Source of the DNA: Hungatella sp.
GTDB taxonomy: Bacteria > Bacillota > Clostridia > Lachnospirales > Lachnospiraceae
NCBI GenBank assembly: GCA_009712635.1
Contig: WASS01000003.1
Location: 318 to 50,090 of the forward strand
Direction: 5' to 3'
Length of the DNA: 49,773 nucleotides
Within the stretch, counting starts at the first letter, position 1. The number at the start of each line of letters is the position of its first letter. The notes under the pieces are model-generated. The model was given only the letters and a program-made list of their open reading frames with translations. It was not told where the DNA came from and ran no database searches. Position numbers and translations under genes: made by a program. Of this stretch, positions 26,670 through 36,142 are shown piece after piece.

Positions 26670-27983
26670 ATGAAAAAATACTTATTCATCATAGTATTCC
26701 TGTTCTGCATTGTATACAGTGCGTTTGCGCAGTATTTCAAAAAAGACACAGCAGCTTATACAACAAAAAGCCTAAAACTGGACGAAGTTAATCTGGTAAC
26801 AGGGTACTACTCTCAAACCGGAGACCACTCCACCACGCTTGGGGGAAGAGGTGACGAACAGGTCAAAGAAATATCCTCGGCCATCGACCTCAAATTCGTG
26901 GGGTATACCAATCCGAATTATATTCACTCACTGACCGCAGGCTTCGGATATGCACACCACACGGCAGCTTCGGCAGCCTGGGTATCCAAAACGGGAGCCT
27001 CCCGAACGGCAGGAGACCGGATTTATCCCTCTCTGGAATGGTCGCTTCAGAATGTGAAACTCAAAACAGAATATACGCTTGGAGCCCAATATTCGGGGGA
27101 ATTCAACTACAAATCACTCACACTGAATTCCGGATTCACGAAAGCGAACTCCAACAACGGGGAGTTCGGGTTGAAAATGAGTGCTTCGCTTGACCGGGTA
27201 ACGATGATTAACGGAGAGACAATGGCAAAAAACGCATCTATTATCGTCGCACCTCAGAAAAGCAGTAATTATGAAGACGATGTTATGTCGTTTACCGGCA
27301 CACGCACCAGCGCTGTATCATCAGCAAGCGGAGTGACTACAAGCACAAACAAAAACGTTGTCACATCTGCTGCATCAAGCTACAGAGAAAATTACGCCAC
27401 CAAACCAAGAACTACACTGACGGCTGCTTTTTCATACAATCAAATCATCAATCCTCGCATGCAGGTTGCGTTCCTTGCCGACTTTACCGGTCAGTTTGGT
27501 TACCTAGGGTTGCCATTTCACAGGGTTTTCTTTGCCGATGCCGATAGTAGTAAGATAGAGAAATTACCCAGTCAACGACTGAAACTCCCTTTGGCCGTGA
27601 GATGGAATTATTTTTTGGGCGATAATTTTATTTTCAGAACCTATTACAGATTTTATACCGACAGCTGGGGAATCAAAGCACATACGGCTTACATAGAGAC
27701 CCCTATAAAACTATCGCCTTTTTTCTCTGTAGCTCCATTTTACAGGTATTACACGCAGACTGCTTCAAAATACTTTGAGCCTTTTGCTCAGCATCAGACA
27801 TCGGACGAATATTACACTTCCAACTACAGCTATTCAGCCTTTTCCGCCAATTTCTACGGAGTTGGAATACGCTGGATGCCGTTGGAGGGAGGATTCTTCA
27901 AATCCATCGAGCTTCGCTATGGACATTACAAGCAAACCACCGGGTTGGTATCAAACACAATCACTCTGCATCTAAAATTTTAG
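26670..27983 (+). CDS. DUF3570 outer-membrane beta-barrel protein
   Basis: A 437-residue protein with a signal peptide (1-21, ending SAFAQ) and alternating strands rich in Tyr/Phe typical of an outer-membrane barrel, ending in an aromatic/hydrophobic strand (TITLHLKF). This matches DUF3570. The ATG at 26670 is used; the frame extends back into the DUF4266 gene but without sense. It is the last gene of the thioredoxin-ApbE-DUF4266-DUF3570 cluster, followed by a terminator. Its function is unknown; it may present or export what the other three make. Confidence 0.87.
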   Translation: MKKYLFIIVFLFCIVYSAFAQYFKKDTAAYTTKSLKLDEVNLVTGYYSQTGDHSTTLGGRGDEQVKEISSAIDLKFVGYTNPNYIHSLTAGFGYAHHTAASAAWVSKTGASRTAGDRIYPSLEWSLQNVKLKTEYTLGAQYSGEFNYKSLTLNSGFTKANSNNGEFGLKMSASLDRVTMINGETMAKNASIIVAPQKSSNYEDDVMSFTGTRTSAVSSASGVTTSTNKNVVTSAASSYRENYATKPRTTLTAAFSYNQIINPRMQVAFLADFTGQFGYLGLPFHRVFFADADSSKIEKLPSQRLKLPLAVRWNYFLGDNFIFRTYYRFYTDSWGIKAHTAYIETPIKLSPFFSVAPFYRYYTQTASKYFEPFAQHQTSDEYYTSNYSYSAFSANFYGVGIRWMPLEGGFFKSIELRYGHYKQTTGLVSNTITLHLKF

Positions 27984-28005
27984 AGCTACCGATGGTGTTT
28001 CAAGC

Positions 28006-28044
28006 AAAAAATCCTTGCCAAAATTATTTTAGCAAGGATTTTTT
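28006..28044 (+). terminator. Terminator of the DUF3570 cluster
   Basis: Stem aaaaaatccttgc / gcaaggatttttt (28006-28018 with 28032-28044), ending in a T-run. The A-run on the left arm makes it work for the convergent gene at 28147 as well. Confidence 0.85.
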
Positions 28045-28146
28045 ATTTATTCATCATCCATTATCAATAAGCTGATGCTTCTGCTGCCTTTTGATAACTC
28101 TAATGTAAAAACGAAAACAATCAAACAGCCTCTTGTTAACTGTCTC

Positions 28147-28692
28147 TTAAAATCTTTTTCCGATACAAATGCCGCAGCGTGGATATGCCGCATTGATTGG
28201 ATCACCAAACAAGCGTCCAGCTCCAAGATATAGCTCGCCGGAAACACCTCCCCGCGTAAGCAATTTAAAGCCTACCGCGGCTCCGAACCCTAAGCTGGTC
28301 GATCTATAAGTAACATTTGTCAATACAAATTCATTATTAAGGTAATAACCCGAAGTTCCGTTTTCCTTTTGATTGACGACTGCCATATTGCCCTCGATGA
28401 AGAAGCCTGCCGCTCTTTTGGTTTCACCAAAATAGATACGACAATATGGCAAAGCAGAAAAACGATCTGTCATATCGCCTACTCTTACAATCGAAAAGGC
28501 CATTGCCATACCAACTCCCATGTTGTCGCTTAGATAACGTTCGTAATTGATTTCCGGCATGCCCGCAATAGCCATCAGAAAGTTCATTCGCACTTCATTA
28601 TTCTGCAGATCCCCAGAATAATCATTACGCTGCCCAAACGCACTTCGGGCAAACATCAAAATTAAAACACTAAGAATAAGCTTTGTCTTCAT
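28147..28692 (-). CDS. Secreted outer-membrane beta-barrel-like protein, unknown function
   Basis: A 181-residue protein with a signal peptide (MKTKLILSVLILMFARSAFG) followed by short amphipathic strands (MPEINYERYLSDNMGVGMAMAF, SLGFGAAVGFKLL) and a terminal aromatic residue (IGKRF). It resembles small 8-stranded barrels of the DUF3575/OmpW kind, but I do not recognise a specific family. ATG 28692 is preferred to a TTG three codons upstream. It is a single gene. Confidence 0.65.
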   Translation of the reverse strand: MKTKLILSVLILMFARSAFGQRNDYSGDLQNNEVRMNFLMAIAGMPEINYERYLSDNMGVGMAMAFSIVRVGDMTDRFSALPYCRIYFGETKRAAGFFIEGNMAVVNQKENGTSGYYLNNEFVLTNVTYRSTSLGFGAAVGFKLLTRGGVSGELYLGAGRLFGDPINAAYPRCGICIGKRF

Positions 28693-28851
28693 TGTAAACA
28701 ATTTGTTATTAATCCATTAAATTATTGAAATTATTATCTCTTCTGATCCGCACTATAAAGCGTGAGCATTCGGTGCACAAAAACACTTTTTGAGAGCGAC
28801 AATTATAATATTACCCATCAATATACTGAGAGTTGTCCCTAAGCCGCCCTT

Positions 28852-29967
28852 TTATTTCACAGAAAAACGGTAAAGCGTTCTCGATTTAAATTTTTCTCCG
28901 GGATTAAGCACTGTGGTCGGGAAACCCGGCTGATTTGGACTATCAGGAAAATGTTGTGTTTCGAGAGCAAATGCCGAACGAGTACTGGTTGGCTTCTCTC
29001 CGTTATCGATTGCTTTTCTCCATTGCATTCCCCCCATACCCGAATAGAATTGCAAACCCGGCTGATCGGTAATGACCTCCATCATACGACCGCTTTGAGG
29101 ATCATACACCGTTGCGCAAACTTTGGCTTTACCATCAAGTACATAGTTGTCATCATATCCCTGAAAGACACCATTATTAAATGTTTCTCCGATTTTATAT
29201 CCAATAGGATGAGGCGTGGTAAAATCGAACGGGGTATCTTTCACCGGACGAATTTCACCGGTAGGTATCCGGGCCGGAGTCGACGGAGTATATTTCGATG
29301 CATTCATGGTAAGGATATGGTCGAAAATATAGCCTTTCCCTACTCCGTGAAGATTGAAATATGCATGATTAGTCACGTTGATGACCGTTTTTTTATCAGT
29401 AGAAGCTGCATAATCAATAATAATCTCGTTTTTATCCGTCCATGTGTAGGTAACCGAAATGTTGACTGTCCCGGGAAATCCCTCTTCTTTATCGGGACTA
29501 ACATACGAGAATCGAACAGCAGGTTGTTTGCTACCATTCACTACCTCAGACTTCCACTCTTTGGAAAACCATCCGTTACGGCCGCCGTGCAATGTATTCG
29601 GGCTATTGTTGGCGGGTAACTTATATTCAACACCATCAAGCGTAAATTTTGCATTGGAAATCCGGTTAGCAAAACGTCCGATACTGGCTCCACCAAACGC
29701 ATCACCTCTCAAAAGCGATTCCAATTTTTCCGATCCTGTAGTAACATTATCTTTATTTCCATTTTTATCAGGCACTTCAATTCTGACAATGCGTGCGCCA
29801 TAATTGGTCACTTTCAAAACATTCCCGGCTTTATTTACCAGAGTATAAAGACAGACTTCATTGCCGTTATGCTCTCCCAGCACTTCTTTTGTAACTTTCT
29901 GACTTGCTTGCAAAAAAGCAACGCTACACAACAGCAAAACAGCTGTACATAATAATAATTTTTTCAT
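28852..29967 (-). CDS. galM: Secreted aldose 1-epimerase (mutarotase)
   Basis: A 371-residue enzyme that interconverts alpha and beta anomers of aldoses. A signal peptide (1-21) indicates a periplasmic form, as usual for polysaccharide-degrading Bacteroidetes. Motifs are NTLHGGRNGW, the catalytic-His region TNHAYFNLHG and the Glu region ALETQHFPDSPNQP. Length is normal with the signal. It is transcribed alone; the long gap upstream shows no partner gene. Confidence 0.94.
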   Translation of the reverse strand: MKKLLLCTAVLLLCSVAFLQASQKVTKEVLGEHNGNEVCLYTLVNKAGNVLKVTNYGARIVRIEVPDKNGNKDNVTTGSEKLESLLRGDAFGGASIGRFANRISNAKFTLDGVEYKLPANNSPNTLHGGRNGWFSKEWKSEVVNGSKQPAVRFSYVSPDKEEGFPGTVNISVTYTWTDKNEIIIDYAASTDKKTVINVTNHAYFNLHGVGKGYIFDHILTMNASKYTPSTPARIPTGEIRPVKDTPFDFTTPHPIGYKIGETFNNGVFQGYDDNYVLDGKAKVCATVYDPQSGRMMEVITDQPGLQFYSGMGGMQWRKAIDNGEKPTSTRSAFALETQHFPDSPNQPGFPTTVLNPGEKFKSRTLYRFSVK

Positions 29968-30474
29968 CTGTATATGATATTATTTTTAAAGGTTAAACAA
30001 ACCAGTAATTCAAACGTAGAAATAAATGCGACTAAGCCCACAAAACAAAGATTTCATCTTATATAATCTCACAAGCTTTGATTTAACATATCACACATTC
30101 TTATCGTTCACTCTAAAATGCACGTAAAAAAGAACATTTCATGTTATACTGAGCAAGCTAATAATTCATAAAAAGCTAACAGAATGAAGATTAAACATCT
30201 CTCGTTCAAATGTTAAATGCACATTTTCGGAGAGTTAAAAGCGTCAAACGGAGAATAAATTGTTGCTTTTGAAACTATCTTTGAAAACTATGTTTTTCTC
30301 ATCTCAACTATAACTAAGAAGAAGTGTTTTCATGGTTTTTCAAAAAGGCGAAACTATCCCAAATATCTAAAGAGAAAGATGGTGGTTGTGTCATAATGAC
30401 CAACTACAGAAAGGAGCCTAACCTGCTCCTTTCGCTATTTTGGATTCCAACCTTCCTTTTATAGACTGATTTAG
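29968..30474. other. Intergenic region holding a possible small RNA unit
   Basis: About 500 bases without a supported protein gene. On the plus strand it contains a TATCTTTG box (30276-30283) and, about 125 bases further, a 9-bp hairpin. No ORF longer than 12 codons lies between them. Confidence 0.45.
30276..30440 (+). ncRNA. Candidate small RNA (promoter plus hairpin end)
   Basis: TATCTTTG at 30276-30283 fits TAnnTTTG. Transcription would start near 30290 and could end at the hairpin gaaaggagc / gctcctttc (30409-30417 with 30425-30433), which is followed by gctatttt rather than a clean T-run. No family is recognised. Alternatively the box is fortuitous. Confidence 0.25.
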
Positions 30475-30672
30475 TTACTTTCGTTTAAAGAGGCCACTTA
30501 AATTTATCACCAAACTACCAAGCAAAAGCACAATCAGACAAATTCTAACAATTTCAAAGTACTTAATCCGTTCAAATTGCTTACAGAATACCAGTGCAAT
30601 AATGGTCAGAATTACTATTGGAATAGAAAGGTACTGTAATGATTCAATTGTATTCTTTTTCATGGCTAACAT
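30475..30672 (-). CDS. Small two-helix membrane protein, unknown
   Basis: A 65-residue protein with two predicted transmembrane segments (about 15-32 and 40-60) and a basic C-terminus (LSGLFKRK). The codon pattern and clean topology suggest a real gene, but there is no recognisable family. An internal ATG at 30663 is an alternative start. Confidence 0.45.
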   Translation of the reverse strand: MLAMKKNTIESLQYLSIPIVILTIIALVFCKQFERIKYFEIVRICLIVLLLGSLVINLSGLFKRK

Positions 30673-30817
30673 GTTTAAGGTTTAATCGATCAGGTTTGCA
30701 GACTCGCTCAAGTACTTTCCTTTAAAGATACTTCGTTTTTCCACAAACCTCATTTTTTTTTGAAGACATCGATTTACCGAATCTAAAACAATTACATACA
30801 GAATTACAAACACCTAT

Positions 30818-31351
30818 TTATCTTACACGACCGCCACACACCCATGTTCTTCGGTAATATTCTTCGTCCAGATCGCTAACGACAACACCTTTAGATGTAG
30901 ATGTATGCAAAAACTTATTATTTTTCAGATAAATTCCCACATGATTAACGTATGCCTTTGACTTACCACTTGTATTAAAAAACGCAAGATCGCCTTCTTT
31001 CAGTTTATCGCGGTTAATCCTTTCGCAGTTTTTAAGAAGCATTGCCAACGAATTGCGTTCTATAGTTTTGCCGTAAACAGTTTTATAAATTGTATATACC
31101 AGAAAAGAGCAATCCACCCCACTATGCGACATACCCCCATCTACATGTGGAACATGCAACCAGGAAGCGGCTGCTGTGTAAAGTGCAACATTATCGTTTC
31201 TATCTCTGTACAAGCCCAGTGCTGCATACGTTTCATTACTTCGTCGCTTTTCAATATGTTTCGACGAGCTGCATGACATAAACAAAAACAGTCCGACACA
31301 TCCACACACTATACTGTTAAGGTTTAACGGCAGTTTAATGATATCTGACAT
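30818..31351 (-). CDS. NlpC/P60 family lipoprotein (cell-wall peptidase)
   Basis: A 177-residue lipoprotein (lipobox FLFMSC, Cys27) with one NlpC/P60 domain. The catalytic Cys81 lies in SHSGVDCSFLVY, His137 in VNHVGIYL and the third residue His149 in KFLHTSTSKGVVVS. Such enzymes usually cleave gamma-D-Glu-diaminopimelate bonds in peptidoglycan stems. Length fits small Spr/NlpC-like endopeptidases. Single gene on the minus strand. Confidence 0.92.
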   Translation of the reverse strand: MSDIIKLPLNLNSIVCGCVGLFLFMSCSSSKHIEKRRSNETYAALGLYRDRNDNVALYTAAASWLHVPHVDGGMSHSGVDCSFLVYTIYKTVYGKTIERNSLAMLLKNCERINRDKLKEGDLAFFNTSGKSKAYVNHVGIYLKNNKFLHTSTSKGVVVSDLDEEYYRRTWVCGGRVR

Positions 31352-31474
31352 ATTTTTCGCGAATTATTCATAATCCAATCAACTCACAAACTTACAATTT
31401 ATTTAGCATTTTCCGCAAAAAACGATTCACAATATCTCCTTCAAATGGAAGTTTGCTACACCATCTCACAAAAA

Positions 31475-31503
31475 AAAGGTCTTTGGTAAAACCAAAGACC
31501 TTT
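31475..31503 (-). terminator. tpx terminator
   Basis: A perfect 13-bp stem (aaaggtctttggt / accaaagaccttt) with a 3-nt loop. On the minus strand it is followed by at least seven T. It lies 28 bases after the tpx stop. Confidence 0.9.
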
Positions 31504-31530
31504 ATCCACAACCCTATTTATTAAACCCGT

Positions 31531-32034
31531 TTATTTCAACGCTGCCAAAGCTGCATTGTAATTCGGTTCCTGCGTTACTTCTGGCACCAGTTCTGTGTAA
31601 GCAACTTTACCGTCTGCATCCACCACCACAACTGAACGAGCCAGCAATCCTTTCAATGGACCATCAACCATCAACACTCCATAGCTGGCAGCAAATTCAG
31701 GATTCCGGAATGCAGACGCTGTCACCACATTTTCAATACCTTCAGCTGCACAAAAACGACCGGCGGCAAAAGGCAAATCAACAGATACGCCCAACACCAC
31801 AGTATTTTCGAGACCGACTGCATCTTTATTGAACTGACGTACAGAAGCTGCGCAAACACCAGTATCGATACTTGGGAAAATATTAAGTAATACTTTTTTA
31901 CCCTTAAAATCTTTCAATGACACCTCTGAAAGATCTCCTTTTACCAATGTAAAATCAGATGCTACACTGCCAACTGCAGGAAGTTCGCCTGCTACGTTTA
32001 TTTTCAACTCGCCTTGTAATGTTACTGTTGCCAT
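31531..32034 (-). CDS. tpx: Thiol peroxidase (Tpx, atypical 2-Cys peroxiredoxin)
   Basis: A 167-residue peroxiredoxin that reduces lipid and organic hydroperoxides with thioredoxin. Peroxidatic Cys61 ([12 protein letters not shown]) and resolving Cys95 (GRFCAAEGI) have the spacing of Tpx. N-terminal [19 protein letters not shown] and C-terminal [10 protein letters not shown] are typical. A MarR/OhrR-like regulator lies just upstream on the same strand, consistent with peroxide-induced expression. Confidence 0.97.
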   Translation of the reverse strand: MATVTLQGELKINVAGELPAVGSVASDFTLVKGDLSEVSLKDFKGKKVLLNIFPSIDTGVCAASVRQFNKDAVGLENTVVLGVSVDLPFAAGRFCAAEGIENVVTASAFRNPEFAASYGVLMVDGPLKGLLARSVVVVDADGKVAYTELVPEVTQEPNYNAALAALK

Positions 32035-32072
32035 AATTTGTTTCGTGTTTAAAGTTTAGTAAATATTTTTAT

Positions 32073-32507
32073 CTATTCATTTTCGGTCGTTGCCGATAAG
32101 ATTTTTTTCAAATACTCTCTCAGGGTTACTATTTCGTAATCGCTCATTTTAATGTGGCACTTTATATGTGCCGGTATTTTTTCTGCCTCTTCCTCCAGCT
32201 GATGCCCCTTTTCTGTCAGTGCTATATCTACTGAACGCTCATCATCAAGAGAACGTTTACGGGTAAGAAGTCCGTTGGCTTCCATCCGTTTCAACAAAGG
32301 AGTAAGCGTTCCGCTATCCAACCAAAGCAATTGTCCAAGTTGTTTTACGGTAACTATTTCCCGCTCCCACAATACCATCATAACCAAATATTGAGGATAT
32401 GTAAGTCCAAGCTTCTCCAGCAACGGCCGGTAAAAGCCGGTTATTTGTCGTGATAACACATACAAAGGAAAACACAATTGATTATCTAACCTGAGAAATT
32501 CTGACAT
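32073..32507 (-). CDS. MarR-family regulator, OhrR-like
   Basis: A 144-residue MarR protein. The winged helix is at about 45-100 (LTYPQYLVMMVLWE, SGTLTPLLKRMEANGLLTRKR, DDERSVDIALTEKG). Cys12 in QLCFPLY sits where OhrR has its redox-sensing Cys (LCF). It is upstream of tpx with a 38-nt gap on the same strand, so it probably represses a small peroxide-defence operon. Confidence 0.9.
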   Translation of the reverse strand: MSEFLRLDNQLCFPLYVLSRQITGFYRPLLEKLGLTYPQYLVMMVLWEREIVTVKQLGQLLWLDSGTLTPLLKRMEANGLLTRKRSLDDERSVDIALTEKGHQLEEEAEKIPAHIKCHIKMSDYEIVTLREYLKKILSATTENE

Positions 32508-32914
32508 AAATACGTTTATTTTGGTTGTGCAAAATTAATTACAGCAAAATCAAAATGCTAATTATTATAGTTAAATATCACTAACAAATATTTTAATCGC
32601 TATTTTTCAAATAATTACAAATACTCAATAAAACATCAAGCAAATATTTTAAATTGCACACAACCGTTACAACATACTAACACCACTATTAAAATCGCTC
32701 TTTTCAATGCAGATTTAATCTCATCGTTTCATGAAGATTTGATGAAGAACAAAAAAAGCTCAAAATAGTACTTGATCGTCATGTGATTTTCAGCTACCTT
32801 AGCACCCGTTTTATAACAGACATATCTTACCTTAAATACCCCCTTGCACTGATGTCCAAACAGCAAAGACACAGCGCCGGGGTTTATTTATTTCACACAT
32901 TAAAAAGCAACGTT
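32508..32914. other. Divergent intergenic region between the MarR gene and the phosphatase gene
   Basis: About 400 AT-rich bases. The plus-strand frame of the phosphatase is open back to 32783 but has no signal-peptide-like start there. No RNA, repeat or clear -7 box was recognised. Confidence 0.4.
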
Positions 32915-34564
32915 ATGATAAAAAAATGCCTCACGCTCCCTGTGATGTTGATGATTTCCTGCGCTGTATTGTTTGCTCAGAAAGGAACAAGCACACCCGC
33001 TCAGTTAGAACGTCCGAAACTCGTTGTGGGAATTGTTGTTGACCAAATGCGATGGGACTATCTCTACCGGTTTTATAACAAATACGAAAATGGTGGCTTT
33101 AAACGCCTGTTAAACGAAGGCTTTGCCTGCCAAAACACCATGCTCAACTATATTCCTTCGGTAACTGCCATTGGGCACACCACTATCTTCACCGGCTCAG
33201 TTCCCTCAATTCACGGTATAGCAGGCAATGACTGGATTGATGATAAAACAGGAAAATCTGTCTATTGCACGGACGATCCTACTGAAAACAGTGTTGGCAC
33301 TGAAAGCAAAGCCGGAAAAATGTCTCCCCGTAAACTATTAGCCTCAACCATTACCGATGAACTGCGCATCGCCACCAATTTTCAATCGAAAGTAGTTGGA
33401 GTTTCTCTCAAAGACCGGGCGTCTATCATACCTGCAGGACACAACCCTACCGGAGCTTTCTGGATGGATGACGCTACAGGACGTTTTATCACAAGCACTT
33501 ACTATATGAAAGAATTACCTGCATGGGTAAATGCTTTCAACGAATCAAAACCCATTGACAAATTGCTTGCTAACGGATGGAACACACTGCTGCCAATCAA
33601 TGAATACACAGAGAGCACAGCCGACGATGTTTCATGGGAAGGCATTCTGAAAGGAGCCTCAAAACCAGTCTTTCCGTATGATGTAAAAAAAGCCTACGAA
33701 CTGGATCACGGAACATTGCGCCAGATGCCTTTCGGAAACACGCTCACTCTTCAGTTTGCACGTGCAGCAATTGACGGCTACAAGTTGGGACAGGAAAAGA
33801 GCTGCGACTTCCTGACCATCAATTGCGCGTCCACAGACTATAGCGGCCATCTGGTAGGTCCAAATGCCATCGAAATTGAAGATGTTTATCTCCGCCTGGA
33901 TCGCGACCTTGCGGGTTTCTTCTCTTATCTTGATCAAAAAATCGGCAAAGGCAACTATCTTGTTTTTCTCACAGCCGACCACGGTGCCGCAAACGCGGAA
34001 GGTTTTCTGGAATCAAATAAAATGCCAACAGGATTCCTCTCCAAAGGATTTGATGCTGCTATCGGCGACATGTTAAAACAAAAATTCGGCGACGACAAAC
34101 TGGTGACTGCCGTAGATAATTTTCAGGTATATTTCAACAAAGCACGTATTGACAGCCTCAACCTCGATTTTGACAAAATCAAAGCTACTACAGTAGATTT
34201 TCTGATACACCAGGATGGCATTCAGTATGCCGCCGATCAGGATAAGATATCGACGACCTCAATCCCTGCTATTATAAAAGAAATGATGATAAACGGTTAT
34301 AACCAACAACGCAGCGGTTCGGTAGTAATGATTACTAAACCCGGATGGTTGCCTTACTATTCAAAAACAGGAACAACACACAGCGTCTGGAATCCGTACG
34401 ATACTCACATACCACTTATATTTATGGGATGGAAAGTTCAACATGGCTTTACCACCCAAACCACCCACATGACTGACATTTCGGCCACAGTTGCCGCCCT
34501 GCTCCACATACAAATGCCCAATGGATGCATTGGACAACCAATAATATCCATCTGTGACAAATAA
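32915..34564 (+). CDS. PafA-like alkaline phosphatase (Thr nucleophile)
   Basis: A 549-residue periplasmic phosphatase of the alkaline phosphatase superfamily. The signal peptide is 1-21 (ending VLFAQ). The first metal motif is VVDQMRWDYL (Asp43), the nucleophile region is PSVTAIGHTTIFTG with Thr84, and later ligands are in DYSGHLVGP and TADHGAANAEG. A Thr nucleophile is the PafA type, a calcium/zinc-independent phosphate scavenger known in Bacteroidota. ATG 32915 is used rather than upstream in-frame ATGs, because only it begins with a signal peptide. Confidence 0.9.
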   Translation: MIKKCLTLPVMLMISCAVLFAQKGTSTPAQLERPKLVVGIVVDQMRWDYLYRFYNKYENGGFKRLLNEGFACQNTMLNYIPSVTAIGHTTIFTGSVPSIHGIAGNDWIDDKTGKSVYCTDDPTENSVGTESKAGKMSPRKLLASTITDELRIATNFQSKVVGVSLKDRASIIPAGHNPTGAFWMDDATGRFITSTYYMKELPAWVNAFNESKPIDKLLANGWNTLLPINEYTESTADDVSWEGILKGASKPVFPYDVKKAYELDHGTLRQMPFGNTLTLQFARAAIDGYKLGQEKSCDFLTINCASTDYSGHLVGPNAIEIEDVYLRLDRDLAGFFSYLDQKIGKGNYLVFLTADHGAANAEGFLESNKMPTGFLSKGFDAAIGDMLKQKFGDDKLVTAVDNFQVYFNKARIDSLNLDFDKIKATTVDFLIHQDGIQYAADQDKISTTSIPAIIKEMMINGYNQQRSGSVVMITKPGWLPYYSKTGTTHSVWNPYDTHIPLIFMGWKVQHGFTTQTTHMTDISATVAALLHIQMPNGCIGQPIISICDK

Positions 34565-34573
34565 AAACAAAAG

Positions 34574-34613
34574 AAACTCCTGTCTGTTATTTATAATCAG
34601 GCAGGAGTTTTTT
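34574..34613 (+). terminator. Terminator after the phosphatase gene
   Basis: A 13-bp stem with one G-T wobble (34574-34586 with 34598-34610) ending in a run of six T. Confidence 0.85.
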
Positions 34614-34903
34614 CCTTTATCGAAAGAGCCCCCTCTTTTCCTTTGATTTTTCTAACCACAAAAGCATCATAAAAAGAAAAATACAAAATTCATCACAAAC
34701 ATTATCCTTCTATCAAAATATTCTCTTATGTTTGTGAAAATTTTCCGTGCACGAACACGTATATCTCAAATTGCTGTGATCAATAAACATTTCTAACGCA
34801 ACCTGTAAGAGGTTAATCCCGCTCAATGTTGATAAAGAATCAGTTTTCTGGATAATCACCACTTAAAATCACAGAACATAGAATAATTCTTTGTCTATTT
34901 TTA

Positions 34904-34911
34904 TAAATTTG
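34904..34911 (+). promoter_or_regulatory. Putative promoter of the pectin locus
   Basis: TAAATTTG, an exact TAnnTTTG match 46 bases before the GH105 start. A TTTG lies at 34890-34893, too close to be a standard -33. The remaining gap from 34614 shows nothing else. Confidence 0.4.
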
Positions 34912-34957
34912 CATCAGATTTAATTTGTAGCTATACACACCATTCATACACAAAACC

Positions 34958-36142
34958 ATGAAACGAATCTTTTTGATTTCTCTATCCTTTATTTTCGCCA
35001 TCTCTATTTTTGCACAAACACGCGCCACGGTTCTCAACTGGGCTACAAACGTGGCTCAATCAGACATGAAACGCAATCCGGAAGGCTGGATGATCGATTT
35101 CAACAAAACTCCTAAATGGGATTATTGTCAGGGACTGATGTGTTCCGCTTTATTAAAATTAAACGCCCTCACAAAAGATAAAACATACTACGATTATGTG
35201 CTGAAATTCGGAGATTACATGGTTGATAACGACGGAAATGTTCTCACCTATAAAGCATCTGAAAACAGTCTCGACCGCATAAACGGAGCTAAATTTTTAT
35301 TCACGCTCTATGACAAAACGCTAAAACTAAAATACTACAAAGCCATAGAAGCCTTCCGTGCGCAACTCAAAACTCATCCACGAACAAGCGAAGGCGGATT
35401 CTGGCATAAAGCCGTATACCCAAATCAAATGTGGCTCGACGGCATTTATATGGCATCGCCGTTCTTAGCTGAATATGCAAAACGCTTTAATGAGAAAGAA
35501 ACATTTGATGACGTTGCAAAACAGATTCTATTAATTGCAAAGCACACATACGACCCCAAAACAGGACTTTATTATCATGCCTGGGATGAGAGCAAAACTC
35601 AGGAATGGGCAGACAAAACGACAGGTTGTTCACCTAATTTCTGGAGTCGCAGCATCGGATGGTATATGATGGCCATTGTAGATGTACTCGACTATTTACC
35701 GTTGAACCACCCGCAACGTCCTGCCATCAAACGTATATTCAGCAACCTGACCAAAAGCCTGTTAAAGTATCAGGACAAAACAACCGGACTCTGGTATCAA
35801 GTAACCGACAAACCCGGAGCTGAAGGTAATTACCTGGAAAGTTCCTCCACTGCTATGTTCATGTATGCTATTACCAAAGCTGCTAACAAAGGATATATAG
35901 AACCAAGCTACTTTGCCATTTCAAAAAAGACATTTAATCTCTTCATAAAAAACGCCACCCGCATCGACGCTGACGGTTCCTACAACATAACCAAAGCCTG
36001 TGCTGTTGCCGGACTTGGAGGAACACCCTATCGCAGCGGAACATACGATTACTACATTCACGAGCCCCAACGTGATAACGACCCGAAAGTAATCGGACCT
36101 TTCATTCTTTGGTGCTGCCAGCTGGCAATGATTGCGAAATAA
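34958..36142 (+). CDS. GH105 unsaturated rhamnogalacturonyl/galacturonyl hydrolase
   Basis: A 394-residue secreted GH88/GH105-type (alpha/alpha)6-barrel enzyme with a signal peptide (1-19, ending SIFAQ). The catalytic Asp is probably Asp161 in MWLDGIYMASPF, with GFWHKAVYPNQM just before and CSPNFWSRSIGWYMMA and LESSSTAMFMYAI later, as in YteR/YesR. It releases the 4,5-unsaturated uronate from the non-reducing end of pectin-lyase products. It is the first gene of a plus-strand pectin cluster, upstream of two GH28 genes. Confidence 0.93.
   Translation: MKRIFLISLSFIFAISIFAQTRATVLNWATNVAQSDMKRNPEGWMIDFNKTPKWDYCQGLMCSALLKLNALTKDKTYYDYVLKFGDYMVDNDGNVLTYKASENSLDRINGAKFLFTLYDKTLKLKYYKAIEAFRAQLKTHPRTSEGGFWHKAVYPNQMWLDGIYMASPFLAEYAKRFNEKETFDDVAKQILLIAKHTYDPKTGLYYHAWDESKTQEWADKTTGCSPNFWSRSIGWYMMAIVDVLDYLPLNHPQRPAIKRIFSNLTKSLLKYQDKTTGLWYQVTDKPGAEGNYLESSSTAMFMYAITKAANKGYIEPSYFAISKKTFNLFIKNATRIDADGSYNITKACAVAGLGGTPYRSGTYDYYIHEPQRDNDPKVIGPFILWCCQLAMIAK

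Noticed and set aside
32783..32914. N-terminal extension of the phosphatase gene
   Set aside because: The signal peptide begins at ATG 32915; the extension would bury it.
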